NCBI GenBank assembly: GCA_016841625.1
Contig: JAENYU010000033.1
Coordinates: forward strand, 1 to 37,469
Direction: 5' to 3'
Source: Methanobacteriota archaeon
GTDB lineage: Archaea; Halobacteriota; Methanosarcinia; Methanosarcinales; Methanosarcinaceae
DNA length: 37,469 bases
Part shown: positions 18,668-26,950 of the stretch, piece by piece
Layout of the letters: every line of letters starts with the position of its first letter
Numbering within the stretch: position 1 is the first letter of the stretch
Position numbers and translations under genes: made by a program
The notes under the pieces: generated by a model
What the model saw: only the letters and a program-made list of their open reading frames with translations
Told to the model about the DNA's origin: nothing
Databases searched by the model: none

Positions 18668-19136
18668 ATTTACACATACTTTGTTGTTTTTTGCTTGGGG
18701 AACTCATAGATTATATTAATAAGTACATTTCTATTGCCGGAAGATCTCATACACAGGAATTATTTTTTAGTTAATCAGCCTGGTACCTTATTTCGTATAC
18801 AAGATACGAAAATATGCACCTTTACTTTGCAGACACTGATTTTATCATAAATTGTGTGCTTATATTATGATTCGAAATACATTTCGAATTAATATGTACA
18901 GTATGACTGTGTTGCTATATTTAGAACTTATGATTTTGCATGAGAATAGTTCAGTATTGGAAGATGAGTTATTGACCAAATCAGACAAAAGGAACATATT
19001 TTTCGTTTTCATGCAAACTTCTTATTTTCATGTATACGGTTCTCAGTAATCTACTTCCACTGCCAAAATTTATATCAACATCAAATTCATACAAATGTAT
19101 AAAATAATTGAAACTTTTCAATAAGAGGCAAACAAA
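18668..19136. promoter_or_regulatory. Divergent promoter region between BREX and the Mrr-like gene
   Basis: This 469-nt AT-rich region contains no convincing gene. For the minus strand, ATTAATATAA (plus 18711-18720) is a TATA-like box for brxA. For the plus strand, TATAAAATA at 19098-19106 lies about 31 nt before the ATG at 19137. Two perfect dyads sit in between: TTTCGTAT-acaag-ATACGAAA (18791-18811) and ATTCGAA-atacat-TTCGAAT (18870-18889). They share the TTCG half-site core and would suit a dimeric regulator. No regulator gene lies next to them, so the binding protein is unknown. Confidence 0.55.
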
Positions 19137-20138
19137 ATGAGTCTTTGGCTGGTAAGAGCAGGAAGTCATGGCGCTCAGGAACAGGTAGCTCTGGAAGAAA
19201 ACGTAATCACCATCGCCTGGAATGAGTTCCCCGACCTTTCAAACTTAAAAGTAAAGAAAGACCTGGCAGAAATCTACAGAAAAGAGTATCCTGATGCCAG
19301 TAAGAACAAGGCTGGTAATGAAATAGGGCAGGTCTGGAGATTTGTCCATGATATCAGGATCGGTGATCTGGTTGCTCTCCCGCTCAAAACAGAGTCATCC
19401 ATAGCCCTGGGTGAAGTTGTTGGCGATTATGAATACAAAGAACTGTCCAATGACGTCAGGCATATAAGGCGTGTGAAGTGGCTAAAAACACTTCCAAGAT
19501 CTGCTTTTGACCAGGACCTGCTCTACTCTCTCGGGGCTTTCATGACCGTGTGCCAGATCCAGAGAAACGGTGCCGAAGAACGTATTTTAAAATTGTTAAA
19601 AGGGAATGCAAAGCAAATTGAGAGAGAAGAAACAGAGGAAGAGCTCAAGGAAGAGAGTATCGATATCGAGGAATATTCCCAGGATCAGATAGTGAAATAT
19701 ATCGAAGCAAAATTCAAGGGGCATGGGCTTGCAAGGCTGACTGATGCGATACTTAAAGCCCAGGGTTATGTTACCAGAGTTTCTCCTCCAGGCAAGGACG
19801 GAGGTATCGATATCCTTGCTGCACCCGGTCCTCTGGGTTTTGAAACGCCAAGGATTTGCATTCAGGTAAAATCCTCAAATACGCCTGCAGATGTAAAGGT
19901 CCTGAGAGAGCTCCAGGGTGTGATGTCAAAGGTAAGAGCGGAACAGGGGCTTTTCGTTTCATGGGGGGGCTATAATTCGGAAGCCAGGAAAGAAGCAAAG
20001 GACGCATTTTTCACTATACGCTTATGGGACCAGGGGAATATACTTCATGAAATATTCAAATATTACGAAAAGTTTGATGATGAGTTGAAGGCGGAGTTGC
20101 CGTTGAAGAGGATCTGGAGTCTGGTTGTTGAAGAATGA
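19137..20138 (+). CDS. Mrr-type endonuclease with N-terminal EVE/PUA-like domain
   Basis: The protein has 333 residues. The N-terminal ~150 residues (SLWLVRAGSHGAQEQVALEE, then ITIAWNEFPDLS and GDLVALPLKTESSIALGEV) look like an EVE/PUA-like fold that reads modified bases. An acidic linker follows (about 160-180). The C-terminal domain has the Mrr_cat pattern: a helix with LTDAILKAQGY, then GKDGGIDIL with catalytic Asp near 225, and QVK at 243-245. This is the D...QxK variant of the PD-(D/E)XK nuclease. Such architecture is typical of type IV restriction of methylated or hypermodified DNA. The gene is divergent from brxA. How it avoids cutting PglX-methylated host DNA is an open question. Confidence 0.88.
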   Translation: MSLWLVRAGSHGAQEQVALEENVITIAWNEFPDLSNLKVKKDLAEIYRKEYPDASKNKAGNEIGQVWRFVHDIRIGDLVALPLKTESSIALGEVVGDYEYKELSNDVRHIRRVKWLKTLPRSAFDQDLLYSLGAFMTVCQIQRNGAEERILKLLKGNAKQIEREETEEELKEESIDIEEYSQDQIVKYIEAKFKGHGLARLTDAILKAQGYVTRVSPPGKDGGIDILAAPGPLGFETPRICIQVKSSNTPADVKVLRELQGVMSKVRAEQGLFVSWGGYNSEARKEAKDAFFTIRLWDQGNILHEIFKYYEKFDDELKAELPLKRIWSLVVEE

Positions 20139-20960
20139 AAAGAATAGCATCGAAATGTGAAAATATCGTTACATAATGAATATTTAAACCCCCTTATTTT
20201 CATTTCACCAAAAAACGGAGTCGTCAAAGCCCACATGATCCACTTTCATAACCACCTGCTTACATTTCCCCCTGCCTCCCAAAAAACAGCTTAGAGAGCT
20301 TCCTACAAAGCCATTTTCCCGTACACCCCCACAGACCTTAGATCAATCAGTCCACTCGGCCAACCTGCGCTTAATCTTAGCCTTCTTTCCCTTTGTCAAA
20401 ACTAAAACCTGATAATGCCACATAGAAAGGGGGACTTGACCCTGCCTCTGATAAACCTCATATTCCGGAATGCCTGCAGTAAGCATCCAGGACTCCACAC
20501 TTTTCCGGGTCATCCTGGCATTGAAGCCATAGGGGTTCATGTCCGCTTTGACGGCCCAGCTTTTCAGGTTCTTGTCCCATACCTGCAGGGTTGGGGGTCG
20601 AGGTTCGTCAATTAATTGTTTTTTCTTTCATAATTCTAACAGCAATGTCCTTTCTTGAGTTAAGTGTGCCTAAAGAAAACAGACGGCCTTTAAAGTTAAT
20701 CAGGCAAGGGAACAGTTCATCTAGGGAGAGATCTCCATAGAAAACCCTGTAGACTATCCAAGTTCCTGAATTCACTTACTTTTCAGATCTTCATTAGCTT
20801 TTTATTATGAACTCATTCTTCTAAAATGAGTGCACTTACTAATACAAATGCTATTAGTAATATGTGCTATGTTATAATTGATGGCAAAAAGTAGTAATGG
20901 TAAACAGATAATAAACAAAACAGTTCAACCTACTGATATCTATAAGGGAAGAGTCTAACA
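20139..20960. other. Gene-poor stretch around an integrase relic
   Basis: Outside the integrase relic (20343-20612) I see no coding sequence. The segment 20270-20345, just past the relic, resembles the segment 23575-23660 past the second relic (shared CTTC-CAAAGCCATTTT and CACTCGGCCAA-type matches), so the two relic loci are related over more than the gene. The part before the TBP gene is AT-rich and probably carries its promoter. Confidence 0.5.
20343..20612 (-). pseudogene. Tyrosine-recombinase relic 1 (C-terminal part)
   Basis: An open segment of 89 codons matches the C-terminal half of the integrase family: PRPPTLQVWDKNLKSW, then NPYGFNARMTRKSVESWMLT and YQRQGQVPLSMWHYQ. The N-terminal half with the first catalytic arginine is missing, a TGA precedes the segment in frame, and the usual GH of the third box is GQ. 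It is therefore a remnant. It is closest in style to the relic at 23.7 kb and the frameshifted copy at 34.6 kb. Confidence 0.85.
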
Positions 20961-21473
20961 ATGAAAATTGTCAATATCGTTGCAACTGTGACATTACCCG
21001 GTCCTTTAGATCTTCAAAAATTACGACTTAATCTTCCAGGGATCGATTCATCATCTAGAACCCATTGGTTGAAAATGAGACTACCGCCAGAAGGCACATA
21101 TATTGCATTTTACAAGTCTGGAAAATTTCTAGTTACTGGACCATCATTAGAGCAACTAAATAATACTGCAAACAGAGTAATAGCCCTTTTAAAAGAGGTT
21201 GATGTAACAGCCAATCCTTGGAAACTAAAAGTTCACAACATGGTTTTTTCTGACAAGATTGAGATGGATACTAGTATTGAAAATCTAATGTACTCTCTTG
21301 ATCCTAAAAAAGCAAGCTATGAACCTGAGCAATTCCCTGCACTTATTTACAAAGATTGGGGAGCAAGTATTCTTCTTTTCAATAGTGGGAAATCCATAAT
21401 CTCAGGTGTAAAAGACGAAACAAATGCACAAGAAGCGATGAATAAATTCCGCAATCTAGTTACTGTACAGTAA
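20961..21473 (+). CDS. Divergent TATA-box-binding protein (TBP) paralogue
   Basis: The 170-residue protein shows the two direct repeats of the TBP saddle. Repeat 1 (about 2-80) has IVNIVATVTLPGPLDLQKL and YIAFYKSGKFLVTGP. Repeat 2 (about 88-168) has VHNMVFSDKIEMD, YEPEQFPALIY and ILLFNSGKSIISGVK. The second repeat keeps the conserved EPEQFPxLIY block. In repeat 1 the corresponding block is rewritten as RTHWLKMRLPPEG, with Trp apparently at the position of one of the four DNA-intercalating phenylalanines. The other three appear kept. The length is close to that of archaeal TBPs (~180), without an acidic tail. It may serve specific promoters or come from a mobile element. A weak AGGGA lies ~12 nt before the ATG. 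Confidence 0.9.
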   Translation: MKIVNIVATVTLPGPLDLQKLRLNLPGIDSSSRTHWLKMRLPPEGTYIAFYKSGKFLVTGPSLEQLNNTANRVIALLKEVDVTANPWKLKVHNMVFSDKIEMDTSIENLMYSLDPKKASYEPEQFPALIYKDWGASILLFNSGKSIISGVKDETNAQEAMNKFRNLVTVQ

Positions 21474-21506
21474 TGAGCTTTTTGCTTTGTTAAGTCTGCG
21501 GGAGTT

Positions 21507-23344
21507 AGTATTGATAGTGTCGTAAAAGTCAAGAACTGATAAATTTATTATAAAAAGTTGCACATCTCTTTTCCCTTTTTTTCTTCATGGATCAACTAAT
21601 TTATATATGATTCTGTCTAATAATTATATCACAGAAAATACATACTTTTTGAGTGATAATATGTATTCCCCCATAAAAGGAAAGCAATCCACTTTCGTTT
21701 GTAGTCATGATGTTTACGAAAAACTTGTATCCACAAACCATAGGCTATACAAGATTAATGAGTTAGTAGATTTCACTTTCATAAACGAAGTGTGTTGCAA
21801 TCTCTACTCAAAAAATATGGGAAGACCTGTAACAAACACTCCTGAAATTATGTTCAGATCAGCTGTTGTTCAGTACTTCTATGACTACTCAGATCGAGAA
21901 ATGGAAGAGGCAGCACGCTATAACATAATGGTAAAATGGTTTATTGGTTTGAATATTGACGATTCTTCCTATGACCATAGTGCACTTGGACGTTTCAGAG
22001 ATCTTCTTGGGGAAGAAAGATGGAAAAACGTATTCTTCCGCCTATTAAAGCAAATCGAAAATGCTGGATTTGTTAAAGGTAAAGAGTATGTGGATGCTAC
22101 TCATGTAATAGCAAACATTGCAATTCCAGGTACAATAGACCTATTAAGACAGGGAATTAAGGATGTAATGAAAGCTATTCAGAAGATAGATTCAGATCTC
22201 TATGAGGAACTCGGTGGAGAAAAAACTGCCAATGATGATAAAAAAGTATACAAGATGAACTCTGAAGAAAAAGAAAGCAAACTGGTTGAAATGGTTGAAA
22301 AAGCCAGAGAGATAAACCAAAAATCCGAATATATTGGGGGAATAGTAAGCGAAAAAACTCAGCAGTTGAGACGTATTCTTAATGAGAATACAGAAGAAAA
22401 TGAGGGTAAAATCGTAAGAAAAAAAGATAAAACCAAAGACAGACTCGTAAGCATTGTTGACAAAAATGCTAGACATGGAGCTAAATCAAAGACAAAGAAG
22501 TTCATAGGTTACAAAGTAAACTCAATAATGTCTGAAGATGGATTTATAAAAAATATCAATGCAATTCCAGGTAATATCAATGATGGAGATGCACTCATCC
22601 CGCTTATTGATGAAAAGACAGAAAATGGATTTACTGCAAGTGAAGTGGTAGGTGATGCTGCTTATGGAGATGCTAATAACAGGAGTAAGTTGGTGTTGAA
22701 AAAGGTCACTGTAATAGCTCCCTTTAAAAAAGAGCTTAACAATCAGGGACTTTTTACACAAAGTAAATTCACCATCGAGAAAACTGGGATTGTATGTCCT
22801 GCAGGATGCAGGACAATGGTGTATACCCACGATAAGAATAATGAAAAAATTAAATTCCGTTTTAATAAAAAAGATTGTGGAAACTGCAAATTGAAGCCAA
22901 AATGTACTATTCAGGAAAGAAGAACATTTGAGATAAGTGAACATTATGAGCTACTGAAGAAAGCAAAAGAATACAATGGCACTGATCTTTTTAAGGAGGA
23001 TATGAAACAAAGATCACATATCGAACCAAAACAAGGAGAAATGAAAAGACATCATGGATTGCAGAGGGCAAAATATTGGGGACTTAAGAAAATGAATATA
23101 CAGGCAATATTAAGTGGAATTGTAGTCAATATAAAAAGACTGGTGACAGTGAATAGCTGTGGCTATCAAAATAGTTCATAAAAATATAGAGGAAGAATGA
23201 AAAATAGAAGAAAAGGACGAAAAGAATGAACCATTTTGATGAAAAATTCTTCAAAAATTGGTGGATATTTACAAAGTTCAAATTTTTGCGCTGAAATTTT
23301 TATGATGGCTAATAATTCGCTACTTTTACGACTCTATCAGTATT
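21507..23344. mobile_element. Complete IS1182-like insertion sequence with target duplication
   Basis: The element proper is 21513-23338 (1826 bp). Its ends are inverted repeats starting GATAGTGTCGTAAAAGT on the left and GATAGAGTCGTAAAAGT when the right end is read inward, 16 of 17 identical. It is flanked by a direct 6-bp duplication AGTATT at 21507-21512 and 23339-23344, which shows a clean, fairly recent insertion. It encodes one transposase. It landed 33 nt after the TBP stop. Confidence 0.92.
21661..23181 (+). CDS. Transposase, IS1182-like (DDE)
   Basis: The start at 21661 gives 506 residues beginning MYSPIKGKQSTF. An in-frame ATG at 21607 lies inside a TATA-like stretch (TTTATATATG), which makes it a less likely start. 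Typical family blocks are GRPVTNTPEIMFRSAVVQYF, YDHSALGRFRDLLG, the first acidic motif YVDATHVIANI, the second GDAAYGDANNRSKL, a cysteine cluster CPAGC...CGNCKLKPKC, and a C-terminal HIEPKQGEMKRHHGLQRAKY block with the third acidic residue. All catalytic blocks are present and the frame is intact, so the element may be active. Confidence 0.92.
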   Translation: MYSPIKGKQSTFVCSHDVYEKLVSTNHRLYKINELVDFTFINEVCCNLYSKNMGRPVTNTPEIMFRSAVVQYFYDYSDREMEEAARYNIMVKWFIGLNIDDSSYDHSALGRFRDLLGEERWKNVFFRLLKQIENAGFVKGKEYVDATHVIANIAIPGTIDLLRQGIKDVMKAIQKIDSDLYEELGGEKTANDDKKVYKMNSEEKESKLVEMVEKAREINQKSEYIGGIVSEKTQQLRRILNENTEENEGKIVRKKDKTKDRLVSIVDKNARHGAKSKTKKFIGYKVNSIMSEDGFIKNINAIPGNINDGDALIPLIDEKTENGFTASEVVGDAAYGDANNRSKLVLKKVTVIAPFKKELNNQGLFTQSKFTIEKTGIVCPAGCRTMVYTHDKNNEKIKFRFNKKDCGNCKLKPKCTIQERRTFEISEHYELLKKAKEYNGTDLFKEDMKQRSHIEPKQGEMKRHHGLQRAKYWGLKKMNIQAILSGIVVNIKRLVTVNSCGYQNSS

Positions 23345-23370
23345 ATATCAATATCACTATATCAGCCTAT

Positions 23371-23507
23371 TAAGAGCCTATCCGAAAAGTTAGTAATACA
23401 TTTCGAACAGTCATAATAGGTCTATAATAACAAAGTATCCATTCCGGTTTTGCATATTGTATAGTATAAAAGTTACATTAGGTAACCACTTTTCGGATAG
23501 GCTCTAA
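23371..23507. mobile_element. 131-bp MITE with 17-bp perfect terminal repeats
   Basis: The element spans 23374-23504. Both ends read inward as GAGCCTATCCGAAAAGT, a perfect 17-bp match, and are flanked by a TAA direct repeat (23371-23373, 23505-23507). There is no internal coding sequence. The ends and the 3-bp duplication resemble IS5-type elements, so a full-length IS5-like relative elsewhere in the genome would be its parent. It lies 29 bp from the end of the IS1182-like element but is separate from it. Confidence 0.88.
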
Positions 23508-23656
23508 ATAAAAAAGCTACCATAATTTTTTGCCCTCTCGCTAAAAAGCAGAGTTCTCACTAATGGTTACCCGCCTTTTTCCTGTCCCTCCTCCAAAAAG
23601 CCGCTCAGAAAGCTTCTCACAAAGCCATTTTTCCTGCACTCCCCAAAATCCTCAAA

Positions 23657-23820
23657 TCACTCCGTCCACCCGGCCAATCTTCTTTTAATCTCCCCTTTCT
23701 CTTCCTTCGTGAAAGCCAACCCTTAATAATTCCGCATAGAAGTAAGCGGAGCATGCCCCTGCCTCTGGTAGACCTCATACCCAGGAACACTTGCCATAAG
23801 CACCCATGACTCCAAAGGTT
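23657..23820 (-). pseudogene. Tyrosine-recombinase relic 2 (C-terminal part)
   Basis: The segment reads LESWVLMASVPGYEVYQRQG, then HAPLTSMRNY, a TAA stop, and GLAFTKEEKGEIKRRLAGW before a final TGA. It corresponds to the last ~55 residues of the integrase family. The stop directly after the catalytic-tyrosine motif and the loss of everything upstream show it is dead. The 3' flank resembles that of relic 1. Confidence 0.82.
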
Positions 23821-23866
23821 AAGGTATGCATTCATGCCTTAAAAGGAGGGGAGAGCCCTCAAAGAG

Positions 23867-24466
23867 TCACCTCCCAGCATCTATTTTTGTTTTAAACTCC
23901 CTTTCAAATTCGTCCCATGTCACAACCCCAACTTCCATGCCCCAGCAGTCCGGATGAATCCAGAAATTGCATACCTGATTACGATCTGCTTCCCCGGTTT
24001 CCGGATCTCTAGGGAAATGCTTGCAATCTGCAAAACAGGGCGTCTCAAAGCCGGATTCACCCAACCATTGATCCTGAGCATAGCAGTTTAAACCCCTGAC
24101 CCTCTGCTTCAGCCCTCCCCAGGCCAGGGTCCATTTGATTTTGTCAACCAGGTCAGAGAGTTCCTTCATGGCAGTCTCTCTCTCGGCTCCTGTAGCCCGA
24201 GAGCACTTCTCGATCTGTACCCGGAATTTTTTGAGAAGCGGCCTGTCTTTTGATTCCCGAAGTTTCAATCTTAGCCCTGAATCACTTTTTGCAATCTCGA
24301 TGACCTTCCTGAGCAGGTGCAGAGCTCCGAAATCGCCATAGAGTAGCTCATCTTTATCTGTGTCGTTCCCCCAGTCATACTCCTGCAGGTTTACCGCAAG
24401 AATTTCAGCTAACGTTTCAAGTTCAATGTCATTGGTATCGATTTCCAGTACATCTTGAAATCCCAT
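23867..24466 (-). CDS. Hypothetical protein with C-terminal Cys/His cluster
   Basis: The 199-residue protein is not recognised. The middle is helical and charged (LRKVIEIAKSDSGLRLKLRE, then ERETAMKELSDLVDKIKWTL). The C-terminal third holds Cys and His residues (CFADCKHFP, then CNFWIHPDCW) spaced so that they could bind one zinc. The start ATG has a GGCGG-like stretch ~8 nt upstream. It is transcribed away from the ribbon-helix-helix gene and shares its promoter region, so both are probably controlled by the same repressor. Similar zinc-cluster proteins occur in archaeal plasmids and viruses, but I cannot name a family. Confidence 0.7.
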   Translation of the reverse strand: MGFQDVLEIDTNDIELETLAEILAVNLQEYDWGNDTDKDELLYGDFGALHLLRKVIEIAKSDSGLRLKLRESKDRPLLKKFRVQIEKCSRATGAERETAMKELSDLVDKIKWTLAWGGLKQRVRGLNCYAQDQWLGESGFETPCFADCKHFPRDPETGEADRNQVCNFWIHPDCWGMEVGVVTWDEFEREFKTKIDAGR

Positions 24467-24597
24467 ATTTATTCCGCCGTTCTTATATTAATGATACTTT
24501 CAACCTTTTTGGATAAATGCTTACTATTCACTTACCATAATATGTAAGTAAGTAGGACACTAAACTATTAATAGATTTTCATACTATAGTAAGCATA
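24467..24597. promoter_or_regulatory. Shared promoter with repeated CTTAC/GTAAG boxes
   Basis: CTTAC occurs at 24520-24524 and 24531-24535, and its complement GTAAG at 24544-24548, 24548-24552 and 24589-24593. The first four form a near-symmetric array of two boxes facing two boxes. A TATA-like TATTAATAG (24566-24574) lies about 27 nt before the ATG at 24598, which has no Shine-Dalgarno, so a leaderless transcript is likely. Ribbon-helix-helix repressors typically bind such short paired boxes in their own promoter. Confidence 0.6.
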
Positions 24598-24792
24598 ATG
24601 GGCGAAGGCGGAAAAGACAGGATCACGGTCACAGTGAGTCCCTACATAAAGGAAAAGATGCAAAAATACGTAGGGAAAGGAAAAAAGTTCTCTAGTGTTT
24701 CCGATGCAACAAACACGGCCCTTATCGAGTTATTTTTCAGGATTGAGGTTCTGGAGACGGGCGATTCCAAAGAAAGCAAAGGTGAGGAATAG
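24598..24792 (+). CDS. Small ribbon-helix-helix (CopG/Arc-type) DNA-binding protein
   Basis: The 64-residue protein has the RHH layout: a beta strand DRITVTVSPYIKEKMQKYV, a turn, helix SVSDATNTALIELFFRI, and a short acidic tail. Such proteins act as dimers and repress their own operon in plasmids, viruses and toxin-antitoxin loci. The gene is probably leaderless. The next gene starts two bases after its stop, so the two are an operon. The upstream region holds repeated CTTAC/GTAAG boxes that are good operator candidates. Confidence 0.78.
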   Translation: MGEGGKDRITVTVSPYIKEKMQKYVGKGKKFSSVSDATNTALIELFFRIEVLETGDSKESKGEE

Positions 24793-24794
24793 AT

Positions 24795-25484
24795 ATGGAT
24801 TTGGACCTGAAACCTCTTAAAACCCCGTTCATACACCCGTTTCCAAAGGGAGATAACTTTTTGACTGCTCCTGCCAGCGTTTCTTTCAAAAAACGCGGAG
24901 CACCAGGATACATGAGTAGTAGCGTGAACTGTAAAGGCTATGCACATCTTGGCTTTGATAAGAAGGGAAGAATCTTTTTCTCAATTACCGGAAACACCTA
25001 TGCCGATGATTTCAGGGTCGTGGTCTCGAAATGGTATCTCCTGCAAATGCTGAAATTTCACCTGGCATTAAGACCCATCAGGAAAGTCAATGACTCGAAA
25101 CTCTGGCTGAATGAACGGCAGTTGAGCAGGTCCGAAATGGAAAAGATCGACCTGGAATCCATATCGTTCAAAGAGCTCTCCGAAGCGCACGAGGAAGTTA
25201 AGGAGAAGCTGGAGAGCTACATCACGAGAGCTTCCCCGGAAGGAAAAAGGAAAGCTGAAAGACAGCTTCAGGAGCTGGTAGAACTCCAGTGCAAAATAGA
25301 GGTCCTGGCAGGAATAGAAAAAGCCAGGGGAATTTTAGAACAGGATTCCGAAAGCGAAATAAAGAAAGGAACAGATCGGCAGAAAGAAATCAAATTACCA
25401 GAGCTTCCGAAACTGCCTGAATACCCTGAGTTAATGGAAATCACAGGGAAATGGAAAAGAAGAGAGAAGGAAAAGCCTATTTAA
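24795..25484 (+). CDS. Hypothetical protein, operon partner of the RHH protein
   Basis: The 229-residue protein is not recognised. The N-terminal ~110 residues look globular (GYAHLGFDKKGRIFFSITGN, then RVVVSKWYLLQMLKFHLAL). Residues about 125-195 form a charged, probably coiled-coil helix. The C-terminus is proline-rich (KLPELPKLPEYPELMEITGK) and basic. The ATG follows a GGTGAGG site inside the end of the RHH gene. A toxin role is conceivable from the pairing but nothing in the sequence supports it. The gene converges with the next one, with a 6-nt gap between stops. Confidence 0.7.
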   Translation: MDLDLKPLKTPFIHPFPKGDNFLTAPASVSFKKRGAPGYMSSSVNCKGYAHLGFDKKGRIFFSITGNTYADDFRVVVSKWYLLQMLKFHLALRPIRKVNDSKLWLNERQLSRSEMEKIDLESISFKELSEAHEEVKEKLESYITRASPEGKRKAERQLQELVELQCKIEVLAGIEKARGILEQDSESEIKKGTDRQKEIKLPELPKLPEYPELMEITGKWKRREKEKPI

Positions 25485-25490
25485 AAGTTA

Positions 25491-25988
25491 TTAGCCCTTT
25501 ATCAGATCTAATTTTCCTAGAAGATCCCCTGAACCCTGGGAGCCGGAAGCATTCTCCTTGCCATGTTTTCTCTTTTCTGACCTGGGCACGGGATCAGGGT
25601 TTGATGCCGTTGCTCTTCTGCTGGTTTTCGATGAAGGAATAAGCTCATGCCTGCGGAGGACTTCTACGATTTTATTTTGGACTTGCGTGTTTGATTGGCA
25701 ACTTTCCTGAAGCACCCTTTGGTTAACATAGAGTTCATTCTGCTGCTCGGATATTATTTTCTGATCAGTTTCAAACGATTTCAAAGCCTCACATACCTCC
25801 CCCACGACCACACGGAGGCTGTGGAGCTCGGACTTATCCCCCATCTTTGAATAATCGACAACCTTTCTGGATCGGCATTTTGAGCATACAGGCCGCTGTG
25901 CCCTGCTAAGATATACTCGCCCGCAGTTCAAACAATACACCGGACGGGTTTCGATTTCATTCTCTGGATCAGGTCTTTGTCCTGGCAT
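25491..25988 (-). CDS. Hypothetical protein with N-terminal zinc ribbon
   Basis: I chose the ATG at 25988 (MPGQRPDPEN), which has CGGGA 6 nt upstream. The same frame is open to 26198, but those extra ~70 residues are hydrophobic and atypical. The protein has 165 residues. CLNCGRVYL and CSKCRSRKV form a four-cysteine zinc ribbon at about residues 18-42. A helical segment follows (VGEVCEALKSFETDQKIISE and onward), then a basic, low-complexity tail (SKTSRRATASNPDPVPRSEK). It may bind nucleic acid. Function unknown. Confidence 0.65.
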   Translation of the reverse strand: MPGQRPDPENEIETRPVYCLNCGRVYLSRAQRPVCSKCRSRKVVDYSKMGDKSELHSLRVVVGEVCEALKSFETDQKIISEQQNELYVNQRVLQESCQSNTQVQNKIVEVLRRHELIPSSKTSRRATASNPDPVPRSEKRKHGKENASGSQGSGDLLGKLDLIKG

Positions 25989-26198
25989 GAGCATTCCCGT
26001 TGATATCTTTCTAATAATATATTGACTGAGAATGATATATAACTTTGGGTAATAACTGATAATGTCTCTTAACGTCCTTGAATAACCGGGAACAATTGAG
26101 ACTAACTTATGTATTTGGAGATTTGCTGCGAACAACTGGTAACATCTATGAACTAAGGCAGGGAACAAAATCAAATAAATGCGAACTGGAAAAATCAC

Positions 26199-26950
26199 CT
26201 GCGACGCTATATATATTTATATATGCTTCTTTTGAGCTATACTGTCAGGACGGCTGCTCGGCGGCGGAAAATTTCTCAGCTCCGAGAAGAGAAGGGTGAA
26301 TAGCTGGAAATTTCGGATTTTACGGGGTTTTCCTCGTTTTTATGGAAGTGGCGCTGTACCTTTCCGCCGCTGTCCTTAAAACACTCATTTGATCTCGTTT
26401 TGGAATAATAACTCAAAAATTTGAAATTATGATCTTGATCGTTCCCATCATGAAATAGGAATTGAAAACATCAGGATCAGTCTCATTATCATTTTCTGTT
26501 TTTATTTTCAACGTACTCCCCCGGCAGCCGATATCCAAAAGAGTTGAAAGTGAACGAAACTGAAGCGACCGAATAAATGAACCTCAAAAACCCAAAGAAC
26601 GACATCCCAAATCAGAAGCCCTTGAAAGTAATCCCGCTACCGCCTTCGAGACTTAACATTTAGCCCTACCAGAGGCAGCGGGAAGATTCCTCTTCGTCCG
26701 GTAAACACCGGCGCACTTCCTTATCAGCCAGAAAATCAGACATCTGCTGGTCAGGAAAATTTTCAGTTTTTCCTAATATCTTACAGTAAATATTTTCAGC
26801 ATTAGTTACCCCATCTCCACTCCATTTTGCTCCCAAAATCCCTCGCGCGGGCTCAGCACCTCAGTCCCGGCGGCTTCGCACGCTTCGGGTCTTCGGGCTT
26901 CACCGGAGTTCATTCCAACTTACGGCTTAAAGTGGTAAAGTGGAAAGTAA
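26199..26950. other. Long non-coding stretch before the DGR-like cluster
   Basis: No supportable gene is seen in this ~750-nt stretch. From about 26847 to the stop codon at 26951 it is a near copy of 28465-28577, the sequence past the other variable gene. It includes a run of CTTCG-type motifs (GGCTTCGCACGCTTCGGG). I checked it by eye for a template repeat resembling the variable regions and for reverse-transcriptase motifs and found neither. Confidence 0.5.
26847..26950. repeat. 3'-flank repeat copy A (partner at 28465-28576)
   Basis: This follows the stop of the 273-codon gene and is nearly identical to the segment past the 617-codon gene. Differences are a few substitutions and an 8-nt insertion in the other copy (an extra GTAAAGTA unit). 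In DGR systems conserved sequence just past the variable region marks the IMH and adjacent structure, so this conservation matters for the DGR reading. Confidence 0.8.

Noticed and set aside
18852-19049. 65-codon plus-strand reading frame in the BREX/Mrr intergenic region
   Set aside because: It lies in AT-rich promoter sequence after the dyads, has no ribosome-binding site and no protein-like conservation I can recognise.
20343-23820. SSV-type integration, with the integrase gene split into N- and C-parts at the borders
   Set aside because: Both fragments are C-terminal parts, both carry lesions, no matching N-terminal parts are seen at the opposite border and no tRNA gene overlaps them.
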